Assembly (NCBI RefSeq): GCF_033118175.1
Contig: NC_083714.1
Location: forward strand, 8,494,001-8,558,000
Direction of reading: 5' to 3'
Source of the DNA: Dama dama
Taxonomy: Eukaryota; Chordata; Mammalia; Artiodactyla; Cervidae
DNA: 64,000 nt
Shown: piece by piece, positions 12,001 to 26,200 of the stretch
Layout: each line of letters opens with the position of its first letter
Numbering within the stretch: the stretch's first letter is position 1
Notes under the pieces: generated by a model
Databases searched by the model: none
Told to the model about the DNA's origin: nothing
Seen by the model: only the letters and a program-made list of their open reading frames with translations
Made by a program: the position numbers and the translations under genes

Positions 12001-15000
12001 CCCACCGGCCCAAGGGGGCTCAGAACACAGAGGGGCTCTTGGTTCCTCTGGACACTGAGGCAGTCCCTGCCACAGAGGTGTAGCCTGAGAGGCATCTCAG
12101 CCAATGGCCATCTAAAGTGAGCCAGGTTGTCAAAGTTTGGGCACCTAAGTGTTAACTCTCTAGACAGTTTCTGCACGAAGCAGCCTTCCCTGCCGGAAGA
12201 CGTGGGAACAAGATGGCAGACTCGCGAATGCATGGTCCTCTCTGGCTCCCACGCATCTCCCCACTGCCTGTCCCTCTTGTTCGCCATCTGACCGAGCTTT
12301 CCTGAGCACCTACTCTGTGCCCGTGCTGGCCATCCCTGCTGGCTATGGAGGGGTGGGCAGGACTGAACAGGTTCTTGCACTCTCTGGCCAGGAGGTGGGT
12401 ACCTAGCGGGTCCCGCTGCTGAGACACGTGGCCATAACAGCTTTGGAGTGTTGGGGGGGCACAGTTTCAGCTGGGGGCCGGGATGGAGGAGTGAGCCATT
12501 CTTTTTGGAGGGAAGAGTGTTCTGAGACCAGGAAGGAGGCAGGTAATGGGACAGGGTCCCGGACAGGAAAGCGGGCTGCTGACCCCATGGGACCAAGAGT
12601 GGCAGAGGCCACCACCAAGCAGAGGGCTGCTGGCTGATGATGGATGATAGGGGAGGGAGGCAGGAGATGAGGGCTGGGGCTGCAGGAGAGGGGGGAGTGG
12701 GGACCCCAGGGTGCGCCTGGAGCTCAGGGGACTTGAAGGAAGTGAGACTTCCAGGCATTAGTCTGGGGCCAGGTGGGCTTCTTCCGGGATGCTCTGTGAA
12801 GGCGCTACCCACCCAGGCAGGCACGGCAGGAATCCCCCTCCCATTTGTCACTTGGGCAGGTGAAGGGGCAGAGACACAGGGATACCTGGGTCTCCTGCTT
12901 CTGACTGCAGGCTCTTTCTGGAAGCGCTGAGGCTGAGATGGCAGCTTCTGACTGTCAGTAACACTCCCGAGTCCTCTGCAGATGCCCCGAACTGTCACCC
13001 CCCCCCTCCCCAGCTTCCTTCTCCACGTTCACTTAGGTGCTGCCAGTGCTGGGATACCTGTTTGCCCTGCTTTCTCTACCTTGAGCTCTGTGTCCGTGCT
13101 TCGGCACTCCCAGTAGGGAGCACCCTGGATGAAACTGACCAAGTTGGGCTCAGTTGCCCCAGCCCCTTGCCTGTTGGTTGCTGGAGGGGAGAGGGGAGTC
13201 TCGTCCATCCGCGGAGGCCCCAACTTCGGCTTTGATCAGCCCTGGGCCCACGGACAGGGCACCAATGCCCTCAGGAGTCCGATCCCGGGGCTCAGACAGG
13301 CAGCTTGATCTGGGGGTCCTATGAGTTCGGGAGGCTGGGGGGCATCCAGCAAATATGTGAGTCACTTGTCCCTGAGCAGAGTCCCCAGCTCTGGCCGGCA
13401 CTCATCCCAGGCTGTGATGTCCTTGGCAGTCAGGCCACTGGCCTGCATTCCAAGATCTTGTGAGTTCGACCCCGGGGTCCCAAGGACAAGCTAGGTGACT
13501 TCGTGCCCCCCCCCCTCACCGAGCCACCTCCCCAGTGCTTTGTTCTAAAAGGGAAGCTAGGTGAACAATCTGTTCCTTTTATCATTTTGGCCTCTACACT
13601 CACTCAGACAAGACTTAAGGCACCCAAGCCCGCCCACATGAGTCAGGTGGGCTCATCCAGGTGAAGGTTGCACCCTTCTAGGGCACAGCACCCTCCCTCC
13701 TGGCCCTGACAACCAGGGTTCACCCAAGGGTGCCTTTATCCTCCTCCATTAAGCAACAGCAGTTGCCCAGACCCAGCCACACTGGAGCTCTGAGCTGCTC
13801 CTTACTGTCATTGCTGTGGCCTTACTGGCTCCAAAGTGACTCCTGGTAAGGGGACCAGGCAGAGATTTGAGGCCTGGCCTTCTTCGAGGGCACAGAGCTC
13901 TCCTAGCCCCTCGCCACGGTCCCTTGGCTGGATTTGCCATTGCTCCATGCTGCAGCTTGGCCTCCTGCCTGCAGCTGTGGAACAATCCCTGGTCCTCAGC
14001 GCCTGCCAGGCAGGCCCCAGAGGTCTCCCCATCTACTACCCCACAGGTCTCACTCCAGCTGGGTGACTGGTCACTACGCGGCCTCGTTCAGAAGTTGTCA
14101 GTCTGTGCCTCCAAGCTGCACTGCCCAGAAAGCATGCCCCAGCATCAGTCCTCCTAGCCCTCCCTTTTGCACATTTCTTCAAAGGCCCCCTCAGCTCCTG
14201 TCCTGTGCTGGTTGGTCAGCTCCATCCCATAGCCCAGTCAGCACACCGTCCTGTCCCCAACTCCCCTGAAGGCCTCTGATGAACCTGAGTGGCAATTCAC
14301 ATGGATGGTTCTCCACACAGTTCTGCCCAAACTGACTGCTGCTGAGTCTAGAATCCCAACGGCCAAATCCTTATTTCACTGTGTGCCAGGGTGCCAACCC
14401 GAGAGTGGGTCTGTCCTGTGCTTGGGTCATCATCCCTTTGAGACACGTGGTTGTTGAGTGGGTGGGGAGCCCACTTTGTGGTGGGCCGTGGCTGCGGACG
14501 GGGACCTAGACAAGTGAGTGAGTGGAGGCCTGAGTGGTCTGAGAGAAGCCAGGGGCCCATCCTGGCCCACCATCCCCCAGGAGGTGGGATGCAGGGATGA
14601 TAAGTTGACCCCCCAAGTTGGAGAGTATGCTCTTGAGAATGTTCCTCTTCATCAACTCCACAGGCTACCAGGTACAGGAGTCATCAGTAAGATCAAGACC
14701 AAAGAGCATATCCTTTGGTTTCCCTGTAAGCCTGGGGGATGGCCTCCCTCCGCCTGAAAGAAAGGACAGCAGTCATCCTGAAATGGCCAAGAGCAGAAGT
14801 GATCAGGCCTATCAGGGCTGCAGGCCTGACAGAGACTTTCTGGCCTGGGCTGGCTGCCTAGAACGGTTTGTAGGCACCAAAAGGGCAGGGAACATACCAT
14901 TTCTGTACACTTCCATCTCTCAAACCTTAATTGGCTTAATTGAATTGTAAACCTCCATGGAGGGGGAACTCAGACTTTCTGGCCTTTGCTCCATCCTGGC

Positions 15001-18000
15001 CCAAACTGGCCAGCACTGGTGGGGTGGCAGGAGCCGACCTGCTAGGGGCTTCCTGACCTACCTCCCCCGGTTGTGTGACTTTCAACAGGCTGCTACCCGG
15101 GGGGTGGGGGGAGGTTGCGTGGGGCACGGCCGGAGATTGCTCAAGTTCATGCTTGGATTTTCCGATGCCTCTTGCCCCTGGGCCCTGTGACTCATGCCCA
15201 CCCAACCAGAAACCCAGGAGTCTTCTCCACCTTGCACCGGCCCTCCCTGGCCACCGCTGACCGGCTTTGTGAGCTGTCCCAGCACCTGTGACTTAATCTG
15301 CCTGGGTCCCCCACTTCGCCTCCTGTGAACCCCCTCCTCCCGGGGCCCTGAGCAGCTAGGAGCTTTCTGAATGAGATGGTGCTTCTCTTCCCAAGCCCCG
15401 GCTCCAGAGGTTTCCCTCACTGCCTCTTCACAGACACCCCATGAGGGCGAAGAGATGCCTTCGCTCCATTTCAGAGAAGGCAAAACTGAGGCTCAGACCT
15501 CCAGGCCTCACCTTCCATGTCCCCAAAGGGAGGGTCAGACGACCCTGGGCTGCCAGGAGAGATAGCCCTTCCGATTCCCCAGTGCCTTCGAGGAGGAGAT
15601 GAGGGGTGGAGGACATCTGCGCCCACAGGGCTGACCGGGCAGCCCTGTAATTGGCACCACCCTGTAATTGGCACCACCACCTCCCTGGGGTGGACAGATC
15701 ATGGCCGGTGGCCCTGGGCTAGAAGTCCCTGGGTCCTCCTGGCAGTAAGCTCGGGCTGAGAACACCCCAGCCAGGGAGCAGAACCCCCACGGTAGAGTCT
15801 CCAGTCCCATCTGAGTCCCATCCAAGTCCCATCTGAGGCAGAGTCCCAGGGCACCAGATGCCACCTGACGCCCACCCCGTGCGTGCCCTCCCGGCCGACC
15901 CAATTGCGCGGGGACCAGGGGGCTGAGCATCCAGACTCGCCATGGGGATTTCTTGAAATAACAATCCCCTCCTCTCGCTACATCCAGGCACCTGGAACCT
16001 GTAGATGGGCTTGGGGCCTGGAGCCCTTGTAGACTCAGGGAAGCGGGTGTCCTCCCCTCGTCCGGCCTGGGAGATCCCCGTAATCCCAGGCAGGTGGGCT
16101 GGGGAGCCCAGCAGCCCCTCCCCCTTGACTTCACCCACGCCACCCCTCCCACCCAGACCCTTGCCCTCCTGCTGGCCCTACACCCTCCCTTCTGCATGAT
16201 GCACCTTGGTGACCACTGGGGCAGGGGAAAGGAGGGATCCAAGGACCAGGCCTGCTTTCAGCCAGGGAGGGAGGGAGGGAGGCTGGGGGGGAAGGCGCTG
16301 AGGCAGAGAACAGCCTCATTAATATTTCAGAGGCACCATCACTGCAGCTCCTGGGCCCTCACAGCTCCGACACTTGTGCTAGTGGAGGGAGGAGGATGGG
16401 ATAAAAGAAGGAACTAAAACAGAGAAAACAGATTTAAAGGGACAGCCCAGCTCCCCCACCCCACCTCCATGCCTTCCCTCCCCCCCGCACCTTGTTCCTG
16501 GTACAATCTGTGCACCTGCCAAGTGGCTCTCCCAGGGAAGAGCTTTGGGCAAAAGCAATAACAGCAGAAAAGGGTCAATCCTCTCCCTAAACCCGCTCCT
16601 GTCTCCACCCACGTGGGGCTGCTCCTTTCGCGCTGTGACCAGGACACCCAGGCTGCCACAGGGACAGACTCAAAGGACTGTGTGAGGTCAACCGAACCAC
16701 AGATGCACGGTCTCTGGACATTGGAGGTCCCCACTGAGCACAGTCCACTCCAGAAGGATTCTAGAACCCGAAGAAACACAAGTCTGGATTCCTAGAGGTG
16801 GCAGGGACCAGGCTCTCCCTGATTCAGCTCTTGCCCTTGGGTGGGTCTCAAAAATGTAGACATACAATTACCATAGGATCCAGCAATCCTACTTGAAGGC
16901 GATCTCCCCAACAGATGGGAAGGCAGGGACTTGAAGTGATACTCGTCGCCCTGTGTTCACAGCAGCCTTATTCGCAATAAGTAAAACATTTAAAACCACC
17001 CAAGACTCCATCGATGCATGCCTGGATGTAGAGAATGTGGTCCAGCCCCACAATGGAGTGTGATTCAGCCTTCAAAAGACACCTGCTACAACACGGCTGA
17101 ACCGACAAGGTGTGATGGTCAGTGAGAGAGGCCAGACACAATGACAGATCCCGTATGACTCCACTGGTATGAAGTGCCTAGAGTCGTCAGACCCTAGACT
17201 GAGAGGAGGATGGGGAGGGGGCATGAGCTGGGGGAGGGGGAGTTAGAGTCTAATGGGGCAGAGTTTCCATTGGGGAAGATGGACCGTTCTGGGGATGGCC
17301 GCACACCCACGTGAATGTACTTAATGCAGCCAACCTGGACAGTTAAAAATGGTCAAGATGCTAAATTGGAAGTTCTGTGTGCTTTCCCACAATTAAGAAA
17401 CCTAAGAGGCCACGTGGCCCCTTTGCTCTGTATCCAGATTAGCTTCCTGTGGTGCCCCAGGCCATACAGTCATCACAGAATTTCCACTGCCTTGATAGGT
17501 AGATCAGCTGACCATTCGGCCCACGTGAATGTTAACTTCCTGGAGCAGCACCTGCCTGCACAGAAACCTAAGCAGACCTTTCTGCACCCCAACCCTGTGG
17601 CCTCAGGGGCTTTCAGCACCACCCATAGCCTGCCTCAGCTGGGTGGCTGCCTCAATACATGGCAGAGAAGCAGATGAGCTGAGAGGCCAGGCTTGCTGGC
17701 AGACACTGCCACCACTCTTGTCCCCTTCTGGAAAGCCGTGTGGCCCCCAGGGCCTCTGTGGGTGCCCCTTCTCTCCTTGGTGCGCATGTGCACTTCCTCA
17801 GAGGTGCTGATCCCATCCTGTCCTCCGAAGGAACCAGAAGGTGGTGTGGCCAGAGCAGACAATCCAGCCTTAGGAGCTGCTCACGAATCCCCAGGAGCTC
17901 GTGGCAGAGACTCGCTAGACTTTCCCTGATTTCTATTCCCGTCTTCCCACGTCGTATTTTAATCTCTAGCTAGGAGTCTAGTCATCCAGCTAACGACTAT

Positions 18001-20228
18001 CCTCCCCCAACTCCAGTGTGGCTACGGAGGACCATGTGACTAGATCCTGGCCAATGCGAGCAAAAGGGACATGGAACTGCGTTACTCCCGGGCAGCACTA
18101 AGGGTTCTCAGCACATGGGACAGAGCCAACTTCAGGGTTGTGTCCTTAAAGAGAAGGATGTGTTCTCCCCTGCCCCTCTCCTCCTTCCTGCCGGCTGGAA
18201 TGCTGATGTGAAGACTGGAGCAGAGGCAGTTATCTTGCTCCATCTGGCATGTGGAATCCATATGTCAAGGATGGCAATGCCATGCAAGAAAGCCAGATCC
18301 CTGATGGCCAAGTAACCCAAAGTTGCCTCCTTAGACTTTTATGCACAGAAGAAATCCTCTCTCCCTTTCACTTTTATGTCCATTAAGCTGGGTCTCTGTT
18401 ACAGAGCTTAAACCTCTCTCCTGGGTAATTCAGGTGTATAGGGAGGTAATATGCCTGCCTTCCCTCCCTGACCAAAGTCAGCCCTGGTTCTCAGAGAGCC
18501 AGGAGGCCTCCCTGAAGTTTCCATGACCTGCTAACCTGTGACATTTCCATGGGTTCCCTGGAACATGGGGTGGTTCCGAACTGGGCTCCCTCTCATCTGT
18601 GTCATTTGATATTGTCCTAGAAGTTCTAGGCAAAGGAGAAGACAGAACCAGCAGAGTACCAGAGAGAGAGACACAGACAAGCCATCAGGTCATAGGCAAT
18701 ACTGAGCACCCTTCTGTGTCGTGGCAGAATTCCACATTCCCTCTGTGCCCCAAGCCTCGAAGGCGGGAAGAGTCATTATCCCCACGTTAGGACTAAGCTG
18801 CTGAGGCACAGAGAGGTTAAAGAACTCACTCAAGATCACACAGCCAGGGACTTCCCCTGGTGCTCCAGTGACTGGGACTCTGCACTCTCAAGGCAGGAGG
18901 CCCAGGTTCTGTCCCTGGTTGGGGAACTGGGAGGTCACATGCCGAAACTGCAGCTCCTACATGTCTTGGCGAGGATCAAGGACCCTGCAGGTTGCAACGA
19001 AAGTCTGCTGCAGTCAATAAATCATTCTTAAAACAGAAGAGGATCACACAGCCAGCAATGGGCAGAGGCCAATGTGGACTCAAGTAGTCTGATTCTGGAG
19101 AACTCTACATTGCTCATCTGCCAAGTGACGGCCCAGAGAGGCCCAGAAAAGCAATGAACACATGGTTCAAACCAATTAAAAGAGTTCACCAAAGTGACCA
19201 GACAGGAAATCTATTTCCATATACCTCAGAGATTGGGGGTGCCAGGGCTAGAGTGAGGCCCAGCACAAATCTCTCAACCTCTCTTGGTCTCCACTTTGGA
19301 ATCAGGGAAAGGTGCCCTTGTTCCTCCTGGTGGCATTGCTGTGAACTCTGCTGTGAACTCACCACCACCACACACTGTCCCCCTAGGAAGGGCCCCAGAG
19401 CCCCGTTTCCCTGGAGGGTTTTCTCAAGCCCAGCAGCCACACCTGTAGACCAGAATTCATGGGTCAGGACCAGGCTCCACCAGGGAGGCCAGCCCATTCT
19501 GCTTGGCCAGGGGCTGACCCCTGGAGGGGCCTTTCACATCCTCCCCTGTTTCTGGGGCCATCCTCAAGCCAACCCAGGCCCCAAATCCCTCCTGTGGACC
19601 ACAAGGGGCCTGGAGAGGAAATGAGTCCCTAGGATGCTTCTGGGGGGAAGTCCACACTCCTACATGGGTGGCCTCACATCGCCGGGTACCCCTCCATCCC
19701 GACGGAAGCAGGAAGCCCTTTTACTTACTGGGGCCTTGCAGCGTTATGGGGGTCATGACTCTACCCTGGGGGTGGGGGGACGGTAGTTTGTTTTCTGCCA
19801 GGGAAGGCGACAGCGTGAACGAGCAGGAGCGGAGAAGCCCACAGGCAGGAAGCATAGTGACACTAATTATCCAATTACGGCCGCTGTGCCAGGAGAGCGC
19901 TGCATTGCAGCAGGGAGCCCGGGCCAGTGGCCCCGCCCCCGCATGCCAGGCTGCCACACTCTGCCCTCCTGCTTTACCCTGTGAGCGGGTGGCAGCCACT
20001 GAGGTCCTGGGCCTGTTCCGCAGAGCGGGGCCTGGCTGACGGTCTCAGGAATAGTGGGCTTCAGGGGGGGACCCAGAAGCACTCGGGCCTGGCCCCTGGG
20101 GCATGCCTCTGGCCCCCTGGGGGGCAGAGAACACACGCGTGGGGCTTGTGGAGCCCTGACCTCCAGGCTTTCATCGCCAAGAACACGTGGATAGAATGAG
20201 GGGCCCTCAATCCTGATCCCCACCCCAC

Positions 20229-20263
<35 letters not shown>

Positions 20264-23200
20264 CCCTGGCTCTGTCCATGGTACCACAGTGCCCACCCCT
20301 GCCAGCTTCCAATCCCCGGAGCCAGCTCCAAGCCACTGGAAGCAGCCAAGTCCTAAGCAGGTAATTAAGGAAATTACAGACAGCTGGAGGCCATGGGATG
20401 CTGCAGGCCCAGGGGGACTAGATAAGGAGACTGTCAGGACACATGCTTCCTCCTAGGGACAGCCTCCGTGGGGACCCCATTATGGGTCCTCATGGGGAAG
20501 GGTCTGCTTTCTGTCTCCCCTTGGGAAGGCGGGCTTGGAAGGACTCTTCAAGTTAAGGTCAGGGGCTGGGGGACCGTCAGGGAAGAATCCCCACTTCCCC
20601 TTGGCCAACAGAAGAATCCATAAGGCCAGGCTGCAGATGGGGGACCTGAGATGCGTGGGCTAAGTTGGGCCCCACCTAGGGGGTCTCTGAGTGATGGCAA
20701 AGCAGGTCTCTTTGGGTCCCTCATAGGACCCAGCTTGCCCAGAGGTTGGAGGTAGGTTTAATGGCCAGGAGAAAGAAGTGATGCGGATCATTACTATACA
20801 GGGACCCTGGGCATAGGCCACACCAAGTATGTAGCAAAGACCTTGGTCGTGGGCACCCCACTGGGATGGGTGAATGGCAAGGATGCTAGGTGGGGCAGAG
20901 GAGACGCATTCAGACTGAATGTGGGAGTCCAGTCCAGCTGACCTTCTGTGACCCACACACGAAAAGCTAGCACGCTGGAGTGCTTGGGCCACGTTTCCAG
21001 GCTGACCTGCTGCCAAGAGCACGGACAGAGGAGGAGAGAGTGGCCGGTAGTGCCACCCTGGAGGACAGCTCAGAAGCTGCGGCCCAGGGAGGGGCATCTG
21101 CATAACTCCCAGGCTCTGCTCCAGCATCCTTACCAACCCCAGCTGGCAGCCATGGCAGGATCTGAAGGTCACCAGAGCATCAGATGGCAGGGGCCTGGCT
21201 GCCATCTGAATCATGGACCCTATGCCCTCCTGGTTCCTGAAAGCTATCTCTGATGGAGGACCCTGCACACAAATGCAGAAGCCTCTCCAGTGAAGCCCTG
21301 CAGCCCCAGGGGGGTGCTCGGGAGGGAGTAGGGGGTCATGCAGAGCCAGGAGGGCCCCCATTACAACAATACAGGGTCCGAGTGCCCCCCACTGGACTGA
21401 TCATGGCCCACTAAGGCCGAGAGCCAGGAAGGGGCTGGTGGATGGTGGGGGATGAATTGGTGGGACAGGTCTGGCACCCCCTGCAATCAGATGACAGTGC
21501 CACCTCCTGCTCAGAAGAGGGATGCCGGGGGCCCTGACCAAGCCGCTCCCTTCCTACCCAGAGCTGCAGCCACGTGGGCCTCTCCAGGGGCTGCCAGGGC
21601 CAGGGTCCCAGGCAGCAGACCCCAGCCAGTCCTTGCCCTCCAGCCCTGTGGTTGGATGCGGGTGCTGTGGGCACCCTAGCTCTGCTGTGCTCCCCATGAC
21701 TGAGAAGGGGAGCACACCCAGGGCCCTCCCACCAGGTCCTGGGAGGAAGGGCCTAGTCAGCGGCTCAGGAGGGAGGGGTCAGGTAGGGTGGGGGGGCCCC
21801 CAGGACAGCTGGAACCCCAGCACCAAGGGGCCTGGACTCCCGGCCCCAGCTCACGAGCCTCCCTCCCAGGCCCCTGGCTCCAAACTAACACAGACACTGC
21901 CCAGGCTCTTCTAGCAGGAACAGAGCTAAGGCCCAGGGCTGGGGAGTGGAAAGGTCCCCCTGGGCCCACCTGGCAGCTGGACGCCTGAATGAGGCAGGGA
22001 AGCAGGTGACCCAACTGAGGGCACTGAGCGTTCGCGGTTGGGCTGGTTCCACCACCACAAGCTGCCCAACGGTCATCTCGCAGAGGCTCGGCCTGGAGCC
22101 CACCGCCGCCGGCCTCACCCCTGGGGGGTCCAGGGTGGGTGTCAGCACGCAGCTGTGCCAGGATGCTCAACGCCCCATGGTCTTGGGCTGGAGGACATGC
22201 CCAGGCCCCTAGGGAAGAAGGGCCCATGGTAGCTGGGTGGCATCCACCTGCGTTCAGGGCCAGCCTGAGTTCAGACCCGCGACTCCAAAGGGAGCCAGGA
22301 GGACCAGAGCCCCAGGCTCTGAGGTCCCCTGTGGCCAGGATGGAGGTGGCCGGCAGTGACGCCTGTGTTTCCCGGCCCCTTGCTTGGTGGCCAGCTTTGT
22401 CTTCCCGCTTCTTAATCAGCAGGGTCTCGTGACCCTGGGCGGTCTGGCCATCCTCACTGTAGGCCTTTGCTTCTGATCATGCTCTCCCACCCTCCCCTGC
22501 CTCCCCTGTGTCCCTCTGTGAGGAAAACCCAGTGTCTGAGGAGAGCCAGACTCCAGCCAAGTCTGCGGGGAAGCATCCTTGTTCCAGAGGCTAAAGAGAC
22601 CCAGACAACAAGAGCTTGATTCGAGGGACTGGACAAGCAGCTCTAAAGGTCAAGGGACAAAGAGGCAAGCAAGAAGAGCAAAGGAGTTTTGCTTTCAGAT
22701 AACTGACGTGGGACCTGCAGGTCAGGTATCAAAGGATACAGGGTGTGGGCAGACGACCCAGGGACAGGCCCTACCAGACGTCAAGATCACACATTAGCCA
22801 GGGAACAAATGTTTTAATAAAAGAAATGGGAATGATGGCTTACCACTTGGGAACCTCACCTTGTACTATTCCCCAACACGCTTTTTTTTTTTTTTATTAA
22901 ACTGGATTTGGCAAATTCCAGCCTCAAAGCCAAATCTGGCTGTGAAGTGTTTTTGTGAATAAAGTTTTATTGGTACACAGCCACAGTCAGGACAGAGACA
23001 TTGTGATTTGCAAGGTGGAAAATATTTACTCTCTGACTCTTCGAAGAAAAAGTTTGCTGACCCCTGGATGAAAGAATTAGACATCTTAAAAATGCAGCCA
23101 CACATACGCTCACTCACACACACACAATGTGTGTGTGTGTGTGTTAGTCACTCAGTTGTGTCCAACTCTTTGCGACCCCATGGACTGTAGCCCACCAGGC

Positions 23201-26200
23201 TTCTCTGTCCATGGAATTCTCCAGGCAAGGATACTGAAGTGGTTTGCCATTTCCTCCTCCACACACACACACAGATAGGGCCAACTCAGATAGCTCTGGA
23301 CAGTTCTCAAGTTTCTGTAAGGGATTCTGTAAGCCTAGAAGCAATGGAAGGTATCACACACACAAAATTGTGAGACAGAAATCGTTCACCTTTTGCATGA
23401 AAACATGAAAAGGCAAAGAACAAAGGGGATTTAAAACTATTTGCAACCAGGATGCTAAACTGTCTGTATCTTTCACGGATCAAGTTTACCCAGAACCGCA
23501 AGAAGAAACACTTGGTCCTTCATAAATAAAGGTGAGGAAGAAATAAATCACTCAGCAAGAAGAGAGACAATCAATAAACATGGAAAAATGCTCACCCTCG
23601 GGAATAATTCAAGACAGAAACTGAAGTAGATATTTTGAACCTAGATATTTATGCCAGGTTGTTTGATTATAAAACTTGACATTGGCAAGGCTGCCCTGAG
23701 CCAGCCCTTCAGATGCCCAGAAAAGCCCTTTGGAGCAGAATTTGGCAGAACGAGCTTCCGTCTGGGCACTCTCTCCTTGGGACAGAGGGAGTCACCTGCT
23801 GAGATGCTCAGCAGAGCCACACGGAGGATAGTGAAATGAATCCGACCGCCTGAATCTCCACAAATAGCCAAATAATTAAGCGAATTACAATCTCCTGAGA
23901 GAATATTATTCAGCCATTAAAATTTGTAATTACAGCCCTGAGGAGCATCCTGATACATCCTGGGTGCTTGAGAAATTGCTATCAAATGAGTGAACCATCA
24001 TGTGTCATTCCTTCAAGTACTTTATTTGTGCGATAAGTACTGACTGCTTTCATAATCTTAAAAAAATTAAACCATATCCATTTTGAAAAAAAATCATTTA
24101 GAAAGGAATTGCATTAATAAAAAAAATGCTTGTGTGAAGTAAAAAATAGATTCCACAATGGTGCCCACGGTATAATTACAATAATGTGAAAATAAATAGA
24201 CCATGCAAAGAAAATGGCGCAGAAATGGGTCCAATGAAATGGGAAACACTGGCTGGCATTTTGGTGATAGGATGGGGAGGGCTGTTTCTACATCTTCTAC
24301 TTCTCAGCATTGCATGAATTTTCTGGTAAGAGCATGCATGTTAAGAGCATTATTTTAAACTGAAAGGCGTAAGTGTTATTAAAAAAAAAAAAAACCCACC
24401 CAAGAGCCTCCCCCATCTGCAGAGCTGTCCAGATGCCTTCAGCATGCCCAGTGAGAGATCCTGAGCCCAGGGCAGGAGACAGATCCAGTTTGCCCAGTTC
24501 TGTGGATGCATCTGGGCTTGCCCTTGGTAAGTATGGGAATAGACTCAGGGTCCCCATGAGGGTCAGTCTGCACTGGCTCTAAAGTGGCATGGGGTGACAC
24601 AACATCCTGGACTGATGGAAATGTTCTGTGTGTGACTTCTGAGCACTTGAAACATGATGTGTGGCCAAGGCCTGGAATTTTCAACTACAGTTTTCATCCA
24701 CTTGCACTTGTGGCTAGTGGCTACTACACTGAACCTTGGCCGCTATAGGAAGCACATTTCTCATCTGAAGACAATGGTTCGCCTTTACTGAGGAGCCACC
24801 TACAGAACATCAAGTCAGGCTCAGGACCACATTATGTAAGGCGATTCCCAACGATACTGACCACAGTACCCACTTCACATGACTCTGATGTGGACTTGAG
24901 TTGCCCTGGACTTGGGACTCAGTAGAAACCTCTTGCTCTGCCCCCCAGCTGCACTGGTCCCCCTCGTCCTGTGGTTCTGGGCGTTGGTTCTGCTACCTCC
25001 TAGCCACGTGACCTTGGCCACATCCCCTTCCCAAACTTGGGCAGTCTGATGATCCCCAGCCCCAACTCCTCTGGCAGGGAGCCTCTTTCCTCTGTCCTGG
25101 GGATGTCTGGGCTCAGATCCTGCTCTCCAAGCGGCGCTCCCAGGCCCACTTCCAGCACCTCCCACCCAACAGAAGGTGCACAGGCAGGGGAGGGCTTTGC
25201 AACCAGGCACTGCTTGGCCTGTCTTCTTGCAGCTTAACCAGGGCAGGGCAGGGAGAAACAGCCAGCAGTTGGGGTACCAGCTAAAGAACTGGCCTTCTGG
25301 GGAAGCATGGGGGTGAGACAGCATCTGTGCAGTGCAAGGGTCTGCTTGCTGTTCCCAGTAAAGTAATCACCGAGCCTGGCCCCCTGAGCCCATCTCACAG
25401 GCGGCACGCCCTGGGTCAGACTGAACCGTCTGCCTTCGCTGCTACAGCCTGGGTCTCCATGCATCAGCAGACACCTACCCACTTTTGTAGAGGTGCCCTA
25501 GAGGGGTCCCAGGAAATAACACTGAAGGATAGATAGTCCCCCCAACTTGTTCTGGACTCGTATAACCCCACAGTTCGTCCATTTCCCTCAGGGGGTAGCT
25601 GGGGGCCCAGCTACTGGGTCATTCTGCAGACTCAGTGAGGTGTGAGGTGTAGGGTCTTCCCAGGACTGGAAGCGCCCTTGACCTGAATAGGCTCATGCAT
25701 CCAACGCTCCATTTTGCTGAGTTCCACCCAGACTCCTAGAGGCGATGGAACCAGTGGCGACACGCACAAACCAGACTCGAGAGTCTGACTGGCCTGCCTT
25801 CCAATCCAGCTTCGAGCACCTTCTCCTGGCTGTGTGACCTTAGACAACTTGCTTAACTTAATTCTGGGCCTCACTGGCCTCATCTGCAAAACGGGGACAG
25901 CAACAGTTGCTGCTTCATTTGGTTGTTTCACTGAAGTGAGAGAATGTCTGGGAAGCCCTGACCACCATGTCTGGCACAAATTATCATCACTGTCAGGGCT
26001 GACATTAGTTGACGTGCTGGTGACCTCTGACAGAGACAGCAGCCATCAGTTAAATACATACAGCCTCAGTTTACAAACCGAAGGGAGTGCAGCAGGCAAA
26101 GTCCACATGTATGCTGACAACTCTGTAAGGTGGTAGGAGGAAGCTGGGCTTGGCTTTGCCCAGCTGGGAGAGTCCCAGCTGGAGTTGAGCTCTCAAAGTC

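Noticed and set aside
11784..12998. Long minus-strand ORF as an intronic gene
   Set aside because: No domain, no signal peptide, poor coding character, and it overlaps sequence resembling old repeats. Reported only as a low-interest finding.
19867..20349. ORF with a long Phe run
   Set aside because: The run is just the translation of the poly(A) tract at 20229-20262.
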